Shown here: piece after piece, positions 23,201-37,100 of the stretch
How positions within the stretch are numbered: position 1 is the stretch's first letter
How the letters are laid out: the number at the start of each line of letters is the position of its first letter
NCBI GenBank assembly: GCA_017562135.1
Contig: QEYB01000026.1
Location: 372,001 to 436,000 of the forward strand
DNA from: Dipylidium caninum
Taxonomy: Eukaryota > Platyhelminthes > Cestoda > Cyclophyllidea > Dipylidiidae
DNA length: 64,000 nt
Direction of reading: 5' to 3'
Position numbers and translations under genes: made by a program
Notes under the pieces: generated by a model
The model's database searches: none
What the model saw: the letters and a program-made list of their open reading frames with translations, nothing else
Told to the model about the DNA's origin: nothing

Positions 23201-26200
23201 CCAGCCTCGGTGCGCCTGGCGACAGGTTGCCTGTTATAGGTCTTGATCCTGGATGGCGTCACGGCACAAAATGGGCAGCTTGTGATCCTCTTGGAGATGT
23301 TCTCGCGACTGGTGTTATTCACGTTACTATGAGACCGGACAACCGAGTCCGTAATTCCCGTAATGGTAATGTGAAAACCTCCGATGATGACGGAGTTCAG
23401 GCTCTTGTTAGAACTATGCGCGATCACGAGTAAGATCATGGTTCATTTTAAGTCTGTATCTAATCTCTCTTTTGTTCGAGATTATTCATTTTTCACTCAC
23501 ATCTTAAACTTTTTTCATGTTGTCATGATAGACAATGGTTAGTTATGTTTTAACAGTTGTATTTTGTTGGATCTCAATTATTCTTTGCTCTCTGCAGTAG
23601 CTTCCACCTTTCGTTCTGCTTTTAACAATTTCATCTACTTGTACTTTAGATTGTATGATACGCTACCACCGTTTGTATTTATCCATTATATCACCGTCTA
23701 ACTTCTGAGTTTTTCATTACATTTCTTCTTTGATTCTCCATAAAGAATTAGCACAATCGCCCTGGGTAATGGTCAGGCTTGCCGGCAGACGGAACATTGG
23801 TTAACGCAGGCGATCTCCGAAGGTCTCTTTGCCCCTCTAGAGGTACGCTACACCATTGTAAGTGAGGCTGGCGCCTCGACTTACTCCGCCTCACGATTGG
23901 CCGAAGCCGAATTACCGTGGCTCAACGTGACGCTACGGGGGGCCGTTTCGATCGCGCGAAGGCTACAAGACCCCTTAGCCGAGATGGTGAAAGTGGCACC
24001 TCAGCATTTGGGGGTGGGTATGTATCAGCACGACCTCCCCCCACGTCGACTGCAGGCGGAAGTGGAGGGCGCGATGGAAGAGTGTATTTCCTTCGTTGGT
24101 GTCGATGTCAATACCGCTCAGCCCCATATATTGGCGCGGGTTGCGGGCCTATCACGCGCAAAGGCGCAAGAAATTATCAACTACCGCAGGCGTCACGGAC
24201 GATTTCGGTGTCGTAATGAGCTGCGCAAAGTGCGAGGTATTGGACCTAGCACTTTTGCCCAGTGTGCCGGCTTTCTCAGGGTCAAACCGGAGTTCTCTAC
24301 CACGAGGATGGACTCCTCCAGGTCTTTTCTTAATTCTATTTTCAAATCGTGGCAGCCAACCACTCCTTCATGCCCAGACTCGATTTATTTTACCTTTTTG
24401 GGGTCTGTTTTTCTGATCCGATTCAATTACGGCTAGTAGTAAGCTTAATTTTGGAAGTGTGGTTTCATGGGTTATCACAGAAATATACGCATCTATACTC
24501 GAATGAATATGGTCCTTATGAAAATGTCATGATAAAAATAAGTTTTTCTACGTTACAAATACGGTTGAAAGTAACAAGGTTATGGGATAAGTTGAAAAAA
24601 TGAACCGCCGTATAATGCTTAATGCTTTGTTCTCGTTTTGCCTGCTTCACTATGTCAAAACCGCATGACATTAGAAACTATTGCCAATTTCAATGAATGA
24701 ATAAGTTTTTTTGTCGCATATACAGAAGCGAGTGGTTATGCAGTGAATTATTTAAAAAAGTATTTTCCAGTGATTTGACAAGGTCAAGGATATCCGTTTC
24801 ATTACTAAAAGAAGCGAAATACCCCACACTTGTGCACCTCAAACTTCTTGCTGCCTCTTCCACCGTCTTACAATTCCCGCTCTAGTAGACCATAATACGG
24901 TGAGCTCTGAGGTGAATACATTACCCACTTATTTAGGTGTGAGCGAAGCGTATTTAGGAATCTGTTCGATTTGTGGTCACAGCTTCTTGCCAGGGGTTTG
25001 CATTTCAGATGACCAACAACTGCGTTCCAGTACTGTTTTCAATTACTGACCGCTGTCCTATTTACAATACACACCATCCTTGCAAGACACTTTGTACCAC
25101 TTAATGCCAATGTATTTTTTAATCCTTAGAGACGTTGAGTTTATTTCCCTCTGCACCGATGAAGAAGATAATGGTACTATGCAAGACAACGAAAGCGATG
25201 ACGTGGAAATGGAGGTCATTTCTACAAGAGGGAAGCGCAGTCGTCTGGTTACTGTTACACCGTCTACCAATAAAATTCCGCGACTCGGACTGTCTGAACC
25301 AGATCCGAAAGATTTTTCCTTCAACCCTCTAGACCAGACTGCCATTCATCCCGCCTCCTACCATGTAGCCACTGCGTAAGTTGCGTTGGATCTCTTTTTA
25401 ACGTAAAGTTAATGGACCTCTGTGTTCTATATTGGTATTTACTAGGCTTCCTCAAAGCTACTCATTTTTATCAAGTTAGAGAATCAGAAAATGCTGGGCT
25501 TTTTGGCCAATCTTGCCTTATAATGTCCAACGCTTTGTCGCATACGCCCCCTGCTTTGCATGCACAGATTAGTCGTTAAATCATGTGTTTATTTTTTCGG
25601 CCGGTTTGCCTCTTGTTCGCGCCATTTATCTACTTTACTCCTTACAGTCTCATCGGGCATCTAAATTTCGAGATAAGTGACGTGGGTTGCATGGCTCTGC
25701 GGAATCGGGCAAAAGCGCTTTTTGCCTTGCCAAATAGTGAGTTTTAAAAAGAGCTTTTTGTGGTCTTACTTTCATGCAATTATTTTTACTCCCTCATCTC
25801 CTTCTTATCTTCCAGGAGACACTGTGTTATCTCGATTCACCACCGAGGAATTTGGCCTTGAAACAGTCCGTGACATCCTTGACACTCTTTGTCGTCCTCT
25901 GGACTTCGATGAACGAGAAGGTTGACTGTTTTTTAGTGTACTGACACACCTTTAGGTCTAACTATTTATCTCACCGGTCAGCTATGGATTGCATTGATTT
26001 CTTTTTGGTTAATTTGGAAAGTTCACATTAATACGCTTTTTGAGTTTCTATATCCAGCATCGGGTCGTTTCGCCTTATTTCACTCTCTAACTTATTGCTT
26101 TCTGTAAAGAATCTGCGCGTCCTAACGGTTTGCGGTTCCCACGATTAATCTCTAGATACTCTCAATTTTTACACATTTCTGTAATTCAGTAATCTTTAAC

Positions 26201-26751
26201 AAGCATAATACGCTCCCTTTATCCAGCAGTTTTGGTTGCTAGTTTGTTGTTTTCTTCGACTTGTTCACTTTAACGTGCGTACTATATCCTATGCTCTCAA
26301 AATGACCAGTGAATCTTTGCAAAACCCATAGTATGTTTGAGTGTGACCGTTTGCTCTTCCACACTTTCTTTTTCACAAGGTAGTTTGATTTATTTCTTTC
26401 CATCTCACAGACCGCTTTAGACCAATGTTTCGTTCCTCTGTGGTGTCCATAGCACATTTACGCCCAGGTACGGAGGTGACAGGTTGTGTTAGTAACGTGA
26501 CAACTTTCGGCGCCTTCGTGGATATTGGAGTGGAAGAGGCAGCGCTTATTCCCCTCCGTGAGTTTCCCTCTCCACATCCCTCAGACGGACGCTCGTCGGT
26601 CTCCAAAGTGGGTGGAGCCTTTTCTAATGGTAAAAGCGGTGTCCTGCAGAAATTCAACATCAGGTTGGGTGACCGCGTGAAGGGTAAGGTTGAGAGGGTG
26701 TGTGTGAAATCAAAGCACATTACTCTTCGGGATATCCATCTTTTTACGTGA
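20220..26751 (+). CDS. SRBD1: SRBD1, Tex-like S1 RNA-binding protein
   Basis: Eleven exons: 20220-20422, 20991-21108, 21177-21397, 21685-21832, 22365-22567, 23016-23429, 23746-24321, 25130-25375, 25648-25736, 25816-25920 and 26411-26751 (TGA). They total 2,664 nt, 887 residues (human SRBD1 is 995), with consistent phase at all ten junctions. It is the animal homologue of the bacterial transcription accessory protein Tex and yeast Spt6 core. Order: Tex N-terminal helices with [20 protein letters not shown] (about 36-55), the linker LAINRAEDR, a YqgF/RNase H-like domain starting [14 protein letters not shown] (about 372), then [17 protein letters not shown] and [13 protein letters not shown], a helix-hairpin-helix region ([32 protein letters not shown]), and an S1 domain ([20 protein letters not shown], about 795 onward). 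Exon 4 is the least conserved and its acceptor is the least certain. Role: RNA binding, probably transcription or RNA metabolism; the exact function in animals is poorly known. Confidence 0.93.
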
Positions 26752-29700
26752 TACAATTTCAGAATCTGCCTCTAATAATGTACTGTTGCTTACTCTTGCT
26801 ATTCTATATGTCTTGGGGGCAAAAACTGCGAATTTTGATTCTTTGCGAGAAATCCCACTCTATTCTTGAAAGTATATACTAAATTTTGGTAAAATTCAAG
26901 GGCGTAATTAACCCGCCACTGACGTCGTCGCGGGGTCAATTTGCAAGTCGCCTATTTACGTGGTATGACCGATGGGAAGTGTCCGCTCAACATTGTCGAA
27001 CCAGAGTAAAGGGGTTTGGGCGTGCTCATACTATCGCTCCACGGGGTTTAGTGCCGTTCCACCTCAGAAGGGCTTCTCGTTTGACTTTTGTTGTAAGGTC
27101 TGTGGACTCACTTCTACAGATTCGTTGGACCAACGTCCAGCTGTCATTGATTACGAGCTATGAGTCGTCGGCCTCATCATTGGTGTTCGGAACGGAAAGT
27201 GACCGACCTTGATTTCAAGGATGCAAGGCCAGTTGTAATTGAGCTCGTTAATTTGCCGCGAGTCCCGAATTTTTCAAGTAAAGTATCAGCACTTTAACTC
27301 ATATATGGTTTTAACCTCCTAAAACACATAGCATGTTAAGCCCATGGTTATTTTGCCGTTGATGCGAAACTGTCCCTGTGATTTGTAAAAGTGCGGCATT
27401 TCACTTTCCTATCTGCTTCTTACTTTAGAATTAGATAAAAAAGAGTTGGGATTTATTGTTCTGAATCATGTCGAAGGTAGCCATTCTTTGAACGATACGT
27501 TACTAAGTTAAGTGGCGAAACCCTTGTTAGCCTGTCTCTATTCGCTTCTGCTTCAAGAGGCTCGTCGCAAGGACCAACGATGTTACATGGCTTAGTGTCC
27601 ACTTATTTGAAAAGAATTCGATACTACCAAATACAGGAATACCTCGGTGGCGAAACGATATATTTTTGTTGAGGTTGTTGGCCCAAAAACCCTTTTCGCG
27701 TTTTTCTGGAAGTGTAGTAAAGTGAAGTAAAATAAATCACAAGTTGCCTAACGCTGTCTCCTTTCCCTGGAACTTCTACGAGATTGTCGCGGTCCCTTGA
27801 TCAAACGGACTTTCACGTACACCTTAACTTTCTGCCTCATATGTAATTGTAAATTTGACTTCGCACAGTAAAAGTCCCTGAAGTCTTTGAGCAAATGTGT
27901 GTCAAATAGAACATTCGGAATATGGCGCTTCAAGTTGCGGGATGCCTACCAGTTAGAGCCGTTTGTCTCCCTTCGTGGCAATGTTCACCTAATAATGACG
28001 ACTAATCCGAAGTACCTCAAACGAATCGTGTTTTAAACCGGTCTACTAAAACTCAACGGTGCTACCTTAAAAAGTATTGTGAAAAGGCTAAAGATGGCCA
28101 ATTTGCACTTCTTATTTTCGCCGACTGCTCTGCCCTCACGTATATACTTTTCTGTAGAACTCCTGGACTTTTAAATCACACTAGCGAAATCTCGGACCTT
28201 GTCACTCGCTGGACTTCCTCTTAACTGTCTCCCATCCTCCATTCGAGCAACAAATTCCCATAGTAGCACCGAATGAAGTTCGCTGTCAGAGACGATGATT
28301 TTTCTGGTCAAATTAGTTCTGCTTCATTGCAGAATTTTGTAAGGCTATTAACTCCTAAAAACTCAGATCTCATCTTTATAGCCAGTACTTTTGTCAGTGG
28401 CTTTTTGCTGCACGGTTTAAATGTAAAAGCTCTGCCTGTACTTATTCAATAGTATCGCAACCATTTAACACCCTTTGATCTGCCAGATTAACACCGAGCC
28501 AATTACCCATATGTTTCCCCCCTTGGCCCATTCTTCGTTTTCGTGAAGTTTGATAATACGTAGGAGGCTTCCAAAATCGTGTTCAACGTCCGTCCGTCGT
28601 GCACGTAAGCACTCCGTGTTTTAAGAAACCTACTATGAGGGAAATCGGGTTACTTAAACACAGGACATTTATAATATGCCATCACCTCACTGTACTCTAT
28701 CATACATAGGTATTTCGGCAAAATACTTCACACCAAAAATGGGAAGTATTTGCAGTGGTAAGAATATTTATCTGCTAGAGCTTTGTTTACCGGCATCCAG
28801 AGGTTTTATAGCGCATGTCCTGCTAACTGGCCCCACTTTATCCATTCTGCCATACAATCATTATTTGAACTAAAAGTTTGATTTGTATGTCACATATACC
28901 TTTTCCAGCTACGGATGAAGCAACCTGTGTACAGATTTGCTAAAAAGGATATGTTATGCCTTAATCACTTTCTTCATGGCTTGCCATCAAAGGTACCTTC
29001 TCCACACATGTTCAGTTGACTGACAGTTCGAACATTCTCGGAGAAGCAGGCACGAGGATATATCTTTCTACCGGCGTGTCTTTCGATCACTCCTTCCAGC
29101 CATTAGAGTGGGTCTGGGTTTTTTTGCGCGTAACTGCCTCCGGGGCCATCCCACCCGAAACTCCAAATTCAACGGTAATCTTAGGTGTACAAAATATGTC
29201 ATTGGGTGGATCACTTTGTCTCGTTGTACTTATTTCTCCTCCGCCGCATAATGGTTTTTTCCATAATGGGCTGCTCCTTGTTGGTGAGACAAGTTATTTG
29301 TTAAAAATTGGTAAAAAACGCCTGAAATGAGATTTCTTAAGCCGTGATGATTAAGTGAGGCAAAGACGAAAATGTCTTTACAACGTTAATGTATTTTATG
29401 AATGAGTTTATTTTTGAAAAGCGTAGTCAGAACAATGTAAAAGAGATAGATTTGAGGATATTTTCGATTATTTTTACCTTTAGGCATAGTGCGTAGATAT
29501 AAGATTTCAGTATTTTTTCAAAAGTTAATCAACTCAACCCACCGGAAGGAAGTTTTATTATAGTCGTGTGGGAGGTCTGGAAGCCTATGGGAGTTTAAAG
29601 AAAATGTTTTTTTTAAGAGGAAAGCCAGTCAGATGGCAAACAGATTTTTGACACCACCTTTTTGTGACTTCCCTGCTCACCTTTCTCCCCATCCCTCGTC

Positions 29701-31110
29701 TCTTACTCTCAGGCCACCATCCATGTGAAGTTACAGCTTGTCGAATAAAACCTCATTATTAATATAGGCTCACTCAAAAGTAAAGTTTTCACGTGATCGG
29801 GGCTACAATCATGGAAAATGCCGGTTTGACTTCTGTTCTGAAACTTTTCATCATGTTATTAATTTCATAGGAAAATAAGAAGGCCGGCTCCGAAAGTGTC
29901 TTCATGTACACCTAAAATGACTGACTGGAAGGCATTCTTAAACTCCGAGGTTATAAGGTAGTAATTTCATTTTTGCGTGATGACGTTGAAAGTGTACGGT
30001 CTTGTCGGCGACCTCGCTCTCCATGTGTCCGCGTAAATAATTAAGACAAGATGATTACCACCTTCACATCCATTTGAAATTGTACCACAAAGGCAGTCAC
30101 CAAATGTGCGTCCCACCCAGGTCCCGGTAAATGGCAGTACTGAACAACCCTTCTCTCCCTCTCCCCCCCCCCTTAATTACCGGGAAGATCAGCAACATGA
30201 TTTCGTTACAACTCGATAAAGCTTGTCTTCGACGTGTTTAGAAAGTATTTATCAAAATTAGACGCGAAAGCGTCCCTATACATACGTAAATAAGTGGTAA
30301 AAACGTCGCTCGCTCGGGTGTTGTGACACTGTGCGCGCATGTGACTTGGCGGACGGCATTTGGACAGGTTGAGTGGCAGGTGGGTGGCGCGGGTTTGGTG
30401 TCGGCTGTGACCTCGAGTCGAAAAACACCTTGACATGCAGGGACCTCATGTGCCCAATACCGTAGGTGCTTGAACTAGTTCCAGATAAAAATGCTCAAAG
30501 TTTGATAGCCACGAAGGGAAATTTGTCAAGACTATCTTTGGGCCATTAATTTTTCCTTGTATTTCAAACCGCTTTAAATAAGTTTTACATAGGGAAGTAG
30601 CAGGAACTCCTGAAGACATTGACGATAAGTGCTAACAGTGGCTTGAAGGGGAAGGGACAAGAGGCAATAATAAAGTGTAAAATTCATGTCTTTGCCGACA
30701 GATAGTTAATCAAGGGAAGAGGTGAAATGGAAAAATTCACGGAAGTGCTACAATCGCAAAGCTTTCTCAGTTCCATTCAAAAGTATGCTCTTCGTGAGTT
30801 TGCCAAAAAACATTGTAGACTGCATGGGCCACCTTGCCAAAAAACTCTTCTTATTCGAACAAAACCGGTTGCTTTTGTTTTTTTCGCGCGCGCCTGCGTA
30901 AAATGAAACAGTTGATGGCTGCTACTGCTGCTGTCTTCTCGCAGTGACGTCCAGTCCAATCGCAGTCTTCACGTGGAAGCGTGTGTTTGCGCACTACACT
31001 CCTTCTTGATTGGTCGTCCGATGATCGGGCGGCTACATTAAAATGTCGTCAAGGTAATCGCGAGCCACAAACTGAGGCGGCGTCGCTTGAGAGTGCTCCA
31101 AGATCACTGA
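26752..31110. other. Gene-poor intergenic region
   Basis: About 4.4 kb between SRBD1 and the alpha-mannosidase gene. I see no exon chain with matching splice phases. Short protein-like stretches, for example the forward peptide RFKLRDAYQLEPFVSLRGNV near 27925-27985, are interrupted by stops and could be remnants of a decayed gene or element. A C10 run lies at 30163-30172 within a pyrimidine tract. The last few hundred bases should hold the MAN2B1 promoter. Confidence 0.5.
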
Positions 31111-34100
31111 ATGCTTTTTTACATTTCAACCCTATTCATCTTTCTCCAACCCACACTAGCCGAGGAATGCGGTTATGTTCTCTGTCCCCCCACAAAGGAG
31201 GGCCACATCAATGTCCACATCATACCGCATACCCATGACGATGTTGGATGGTTGAAAAATATAGATCAGTACTACTTTGGAGATGCTAACTGGTACCAAA
31301 CGGCCGGAGTGCAGTACATCTTAGACTCCGTCATACACGCCTTGTCTATAAACCCATCGCGAAAGTTCACGTACGTGGAAATGGCGTATTTTGAACGCTG
31401 GTGGCGTCTGCAGAACACGGCGATGCAAGAACTCGTCCACCTCCTCGTTCGAAACGGCCAGTTGGAGTTTGCCTTGGGTGGCTGGACCATGAATGATGAG
31501 GCGGTGGTCCACTATAGCGACTCCATTGACCAACTGACTCGAGGTCTGACATTCCTTAATTCCACATTTGGTGAGTGTGGTAGACCTCGAGTTGCCTGGC
31601 AAATTGATCCTTTCGGTCATGCCAGAGAGCAGGCACGTATTTTTATGGATGCCGGTTTCGATGGCGTCTTCTTTCAACGCATGGACTATCGCGAAAAACG
31701 CCGGAGGCTCATGAACAAGGAGATGGAGGTTTTGTGGAAGGCTGATTTTACCGACAATGCGACAGGTCTATTCACTCACATGCTCTACCAAAGCTATTGC
31801 TCGCCACCAGGCTTTTGTTTTGACTCTAAATGCGATGATCCCCCAATGATTGTTGATCCCCTGGCGACAAACTTCAATGTTCCTTCCCGAGTTAGTCAGT
31901 TTTTAGACTACGTGAACGCAGTTGCTAAGAGTTATGCAACCAATCATATTTTTGTGCCGATGGGATGTGATTTTACTTACGGGAACGCTAACGAGAACTT
32001 TATTAACCTGGACAGACTGATAGAGCATGTAAACGCGCACCAGCGACGTGAAGTGCGTAGAGCCGCCCCTTGGAAGTCACGCAGTCTGCCGGTGAATCTG
32101 CTTTACTCCAGTCCGACTTGTTACACCAAAGCGGTTAATGAGGCGTTTAACAAAAAAGGCATGGTGCCTCAACGAGAAGGCGACTTCTTTCCCTATGCCA
32201 GCGCGCCCAACACCTTCTGGACCGGCTACTACACCAGCAGGCCCTCGCAGAAATTTATGATTCGACAGGCGTCTACCCTTCTAGCTGCCTGTGAACAGGT
32301 TTGTAGAATTGCAAACGTTAATTGAAATTATTACGCCTAATTGAACTTATTCAGAGTTTAATTTATTTAATGCACCTGAGCCTGTCACTCGATGGGTATT
32401 TCCACTTCTACTTCGTTACCTACATGAAGTTCACACCTTTAACACGTTACTTATAAAAAAAGAGAGATTTTGTGGACTTACATTCAGTTAAGCCCAAAAG
32501 CGCTCTGCTGAAGAGCTTCACTACCCCCTTTACACGGTCTTCTCTATGCGGAGCGCGTCATTCTGCCTCGCAACCTAGTTCTGTACCGCTCCTGTGCGGG
32601 TAGCCTCTTAGCTGGGAGTAGCAGAGGTAGCACCTCGTCATTTTCCGACCCGACAGGTTACATTTTTGTACGCGACTTGTAGTCTTAGCCCTAGTCTTAC
32701 TTAGGTTAGGAGCACAAAAATAAGCACCGTTTCCTTACGGTCAAACCTATATACACACAGTCGCGAGGAGGTGGATGGTGCATAGGCTGCTCTCAGCAGG
32801 CAACTTAACTCACGGCAGAATGCCATGTTCAGTGAGTAAGTGAACCCAAATTGAGTGACATTCGCGGTGCATCGGGCCGGTGAGAGGTGGAGACTTTGAA
32901 GCAGGGTTGGCGATGATTGCGTCGCTGTACACACCAAACCGAGGTGTCGTAAACAATCCTCGACCACACTTTGCATCGGAGCCTTTAAATAAACACTCAG
33001 TAATAGGCATGAAATAAAGACACCGTCTGATGCTTGTAAGGTCTTCTTCCAGGGATAAAAGTACCTCCTCACGTAGGTAGTCATCTCCTGCCAGCCAATT
33101 GGCTGACCGTTCGTCGGTCGGCTGTGGGCAGAGACAGCCGCAAGTCTGTCGGACAAGGTCAAACTCAATTTTCCCATTAAAGTGTTTACTTGTCGCCCTC
33201 AGATACAAAACTTTTCTTGAAATGAGTTAACGTGTAACAAAATGTAGGAAGGTTTATTATAAAACCACGGAGGACAGCCCGTTAGGTCTTCTTGCTCGAC
33301 ACTGAAGACTAAGAAGCCTCGGTGCATCGCAATGAGAGTTCGCAGCGCTTTACTTTAGTTAGAATTATCTTCTTCCCCGTGACATGATAAAGGGCGAAAG
33401 CCACTAACGCCATAGTCCTTGAGACGTTCTCGTACGCACATCTCCTCCAGTTGTTATCCGCTGTACTTTGGCACTACGGTCAACTTCTGGAGTAGTGCAT
33501 TACACTCCCTGAACTGAGAATTAAAAGTGGTGGGCTTATACGACGCCTTCTGTGAGGCGTGAATTAAATGGGGCGCGATTGCTTGCGCAAAGCTTATGAT
33601 GTCCTTGTGGGTGGGGCACTTGACACTCAGAGAAATAAACGAGTGTCAATGACAGTTGTGCAGTCCAAGTGGCCCCGCCTACTTTCGACTTGTGGATGTC
33701 AAACTCTTATTAAAACATTTGTCCACTATGCAGTTAACTAAGCCCATCTCCTAAACAACTCCATTACGCTGTGGGGCCGTTGTTTATGCAGATGCCCCGT
33801 GTGGCACTGAAGGCCGCTGCTAAGGCGCTTCGTGTCTGGTTCACTCATGCATTTAAGGCCAGAAAATGCCTCGCAATTCGTGGGAAACACTTACTCCCCA
33901 TTATTTACGAAGTGTTGGTACGTGGACGGCAGGGACTCCGTGCACTTTTGATTTAGGTCCACATGAAACAGCGGTTGTGGAGCTTTTTCTCACGGCAGGA
34001 AGGAGGCCTGACGTGTGGGACCGAACGCCCTACTTCACTCTACCTCTCTTCGGCATTTATGACTCCTTCGAAAAGGACATTTTAATTTCACTCCTCTTTC

Positions 34101-37100
34101 GAAACCCTTCCAACGAGTTTGTGGACAGTCTCAAGGTCAAATTCTATCTCACTTCAAATTCTTCTCACTTGGTAATTGTACATACGACATTGGCATTCGA
34201 CATCTGCTCTAATTTATTTCTAGACTGTTAGGTAATGTTTACTTGGCTTGGACAGAAATATCCATTCATCGGCCCCAACGTGCTCCAACCTCCCGCGCAA
34301 TGCCCACTGAAGGAGAGCAGATTTCCGCGGCGCTTGACTAGAGCATTCACGATTTTGTGGCTCTTTCGAGACTCGCAGCGTCCAAAGTCAGACACAAAAC
34401 AATTAGAGCCACTATATTCCCTTACTATCCTATCGTATTTCTCCAAGTACTTAAGAACGGTAGCTCGAAACCTGCCCGACGGTCTTTTTGGAAACGTGAT
34501 GATAAATTAAAGTTTGAGTTTCTTTGCACATCACTGCCGAAGCTTCGACAAGTTCATTCTCAAAGCCTTCATTTTCGACTTTTGTATTTTGTAAGGTGCA
34601 CCTGATTAAACCCAACATCGGCTACCGGTACAAGTACCCGTCACGGATGTCGTATGAGCCTCTGAGAGGCGTCTATCTCGATTCAGACCATGTAGTTGAC
34701 GAGCTACGTCGAATTGTGGGGGTGATGCAGCATCACGACGCCGTCACCGGTACGGAGAAGCAGCATGTCTCCGACGACTACCGTCAACGTCTAACAGATG
34801 CCATGAAAGGCTGTAAACAACTGATTTCCGCCGTCGCTGATACTCTGTTAGGCCACCGCACGCACAATGGCGGCAATGGCTTCAGGGCCTGTGACCATCT
34901 CAACGTCTCCGTCTGTCCGCCACTGACCAGCAAACACAACTTGCCAAATGCTTTGATCGCCATTTACAATCCCCTAGGCTGGAATGATTTTCAACCATGG
35001 CTGCGACTGCCCGTGCACTCCTCGAAGGAGCACACTGACGAGACGGTGACCTACACCCTGACGAAGTATTTCTCCGGCGAGACTGTGGCCTCCCAACTAG
35101 TCTCCCTGTCCCCCGCCATCTCCAAGTTGCCAGAGCGACGATTACTCGACAACAAGGGACATTCAGAACTGGTCTTCAAGCCCACGACTGGTCTCACCCC
35201 TGCGGGATTTACTATTTTTGCTCTGAAAGGAGTCAAGAGCTTTGGTCATGGGTGAGTGAGTCTGAAGCATTTTTCATTTACTTTGCCATATTCAGGGCTA
35301 ATTGGCGCGCAGGGTTTATTTGTCGCTGGTTAAAATAACAAACGTAGACCTGGCAATTAATACCAGGTCTTGCCTTCTTTCCCCATACCCTCGTAAGTTA
35401 GGCATCTCGTCGGAAAAATGGTGATGGAGTGAACATTTTCTAGGGGAATTCCAGCCAGTTTAGGAGCCATCTATGAGAAATGAGATTAAACTTCGCATAG
35501 TCGCATTGACAGAGTGAATGGCAGAACCTCGATTAGAGAGAAATAATGAACTACAGTGCGATAGCCTTGCCTAAAGACGTTTACGTTTAAAAAGTGTTTA
35601 GGGGACCGTCTAGTTGAAGAAAGACATAATCATGATGATGATGATGGCGAGAGTACTAATTTGAACCTCTGTTCCGTTTGGCAATTTCGTAGTCCCTCGC
35701 AGCAGCATCCGCGAAGAGATCAACGAATTTCCCTGGAAATAGACGAAAATAACCTTCCTGTCTTTCGAACACAAGAGGGCCAGAATGTTACGATGATTCT
35801 GTTGAACTACGATGCTGAGAGCTACTACAAACCAACCTCTGGAGCTTATGTTTTTCGGCCTCTTAACAATGCCGTCCCGTTTGGCAAGGCGACGTCGAAG
35901 GTGACTCTACCACCCAAGTCGTAATTGAGGACGAGTTTAAGTTCGTGAAGCCTCTTTTTTTACTAAAGACATCGAGAAAGTTGACGGCCGCATTGTAGGT
36001 GTTTGCACTGCTTTAATATGTCGCTGATATTCACCTCTTTTCAATCAAATTACCTGCTTCATATGCTTGGAAAAACTAAACTTACCATCACGTCATGGCC
36101 ACTTTACGTGTATTTGACGATACAAAAATGGGTCCTTCCGCTTGTAGCACTTGGTGTTACAATCGGGCATCATAAGCTGGTAAGGAATGTAGGGTACAAC
36201 GTACTTTCGCTGCGTTAAAACGATTAACTCAACAAAACTGTCTCCAACGTAAAGCGTCACCAAGTTTCATAACGTCTCCCTCCTCGGACATCTTGGAGGA
36301 GACTCATACCCTTCTGGGGCTCCGACGCGTCGTCACGTCTTGTCTTGTTTCGCCCAGCCTCGCCTCGTCAGGCCTCTCACCTTTTGCGGAGTTAGGTAGG
36401 GGAAACAGTGGTGACGTGGGTGAGGAGAGGTGCCTCTCGTGTTACCCGTGGTAAAGTTTTGCTACGAATAAAATCGGTGCGGCATCGCAATGATCCACTG
36501 AGGAGGCATTTGTGCCTCCACCCCGCAGCACTGCCTCTCCAATACCTGCTCGAAACGAGACTCGACACCCTGCTCCTCTCCCTCACCCCATCTCAACATC
36601 CGCTTTGAAAATGACGCTATTTTAAAAACGGTTCATGCGGACGAATGGTGCTGCACTCCTCCCCGGTGTCAACCTATGCGTTGCGCAGGTGAGAGTCGGG
36701 CAAGAAGGCACCAGTGCTGTCTGGGCAGAGAGAATTTGGGAGATGCGTCCAGCCTTAGGGCGAGGAGAGCTCTTTATACTAGCTGACGTGAAAGATAACG
36801 GGCGTCACCCGGTCCAGTAGACGACCAGCCATGACTGTCGCGGAGTATGGTGCGACAGCGTAAGACGACACCTTCCATCGCCTTTTAGGTGCCAATCCTT
36901 GTAATTGTCTATAATAAAGAGAGTGGCATAACACACCTGGAGATAGACGAGGAACCGAAGTGAGAACTCACATCATATCCACGTAACCATTTATTTCAGC
37001 TTCACGAGATAAAACCCGGGGGAGACAGAAAGAGATGGTGGTTCAATGTTCTTATCAAAATGTAACATTTGACTTTAATGTCGTTGACGAGAAGACAGTG

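Noticed and set aside
32701..33208. Two long overlapping minus-strand frames in MAN2B1 intron 1
   Set aside because: Neither frame has recognisable motifs or a splice partner; two overlapping frames of similar quality suggest composition, not coding.
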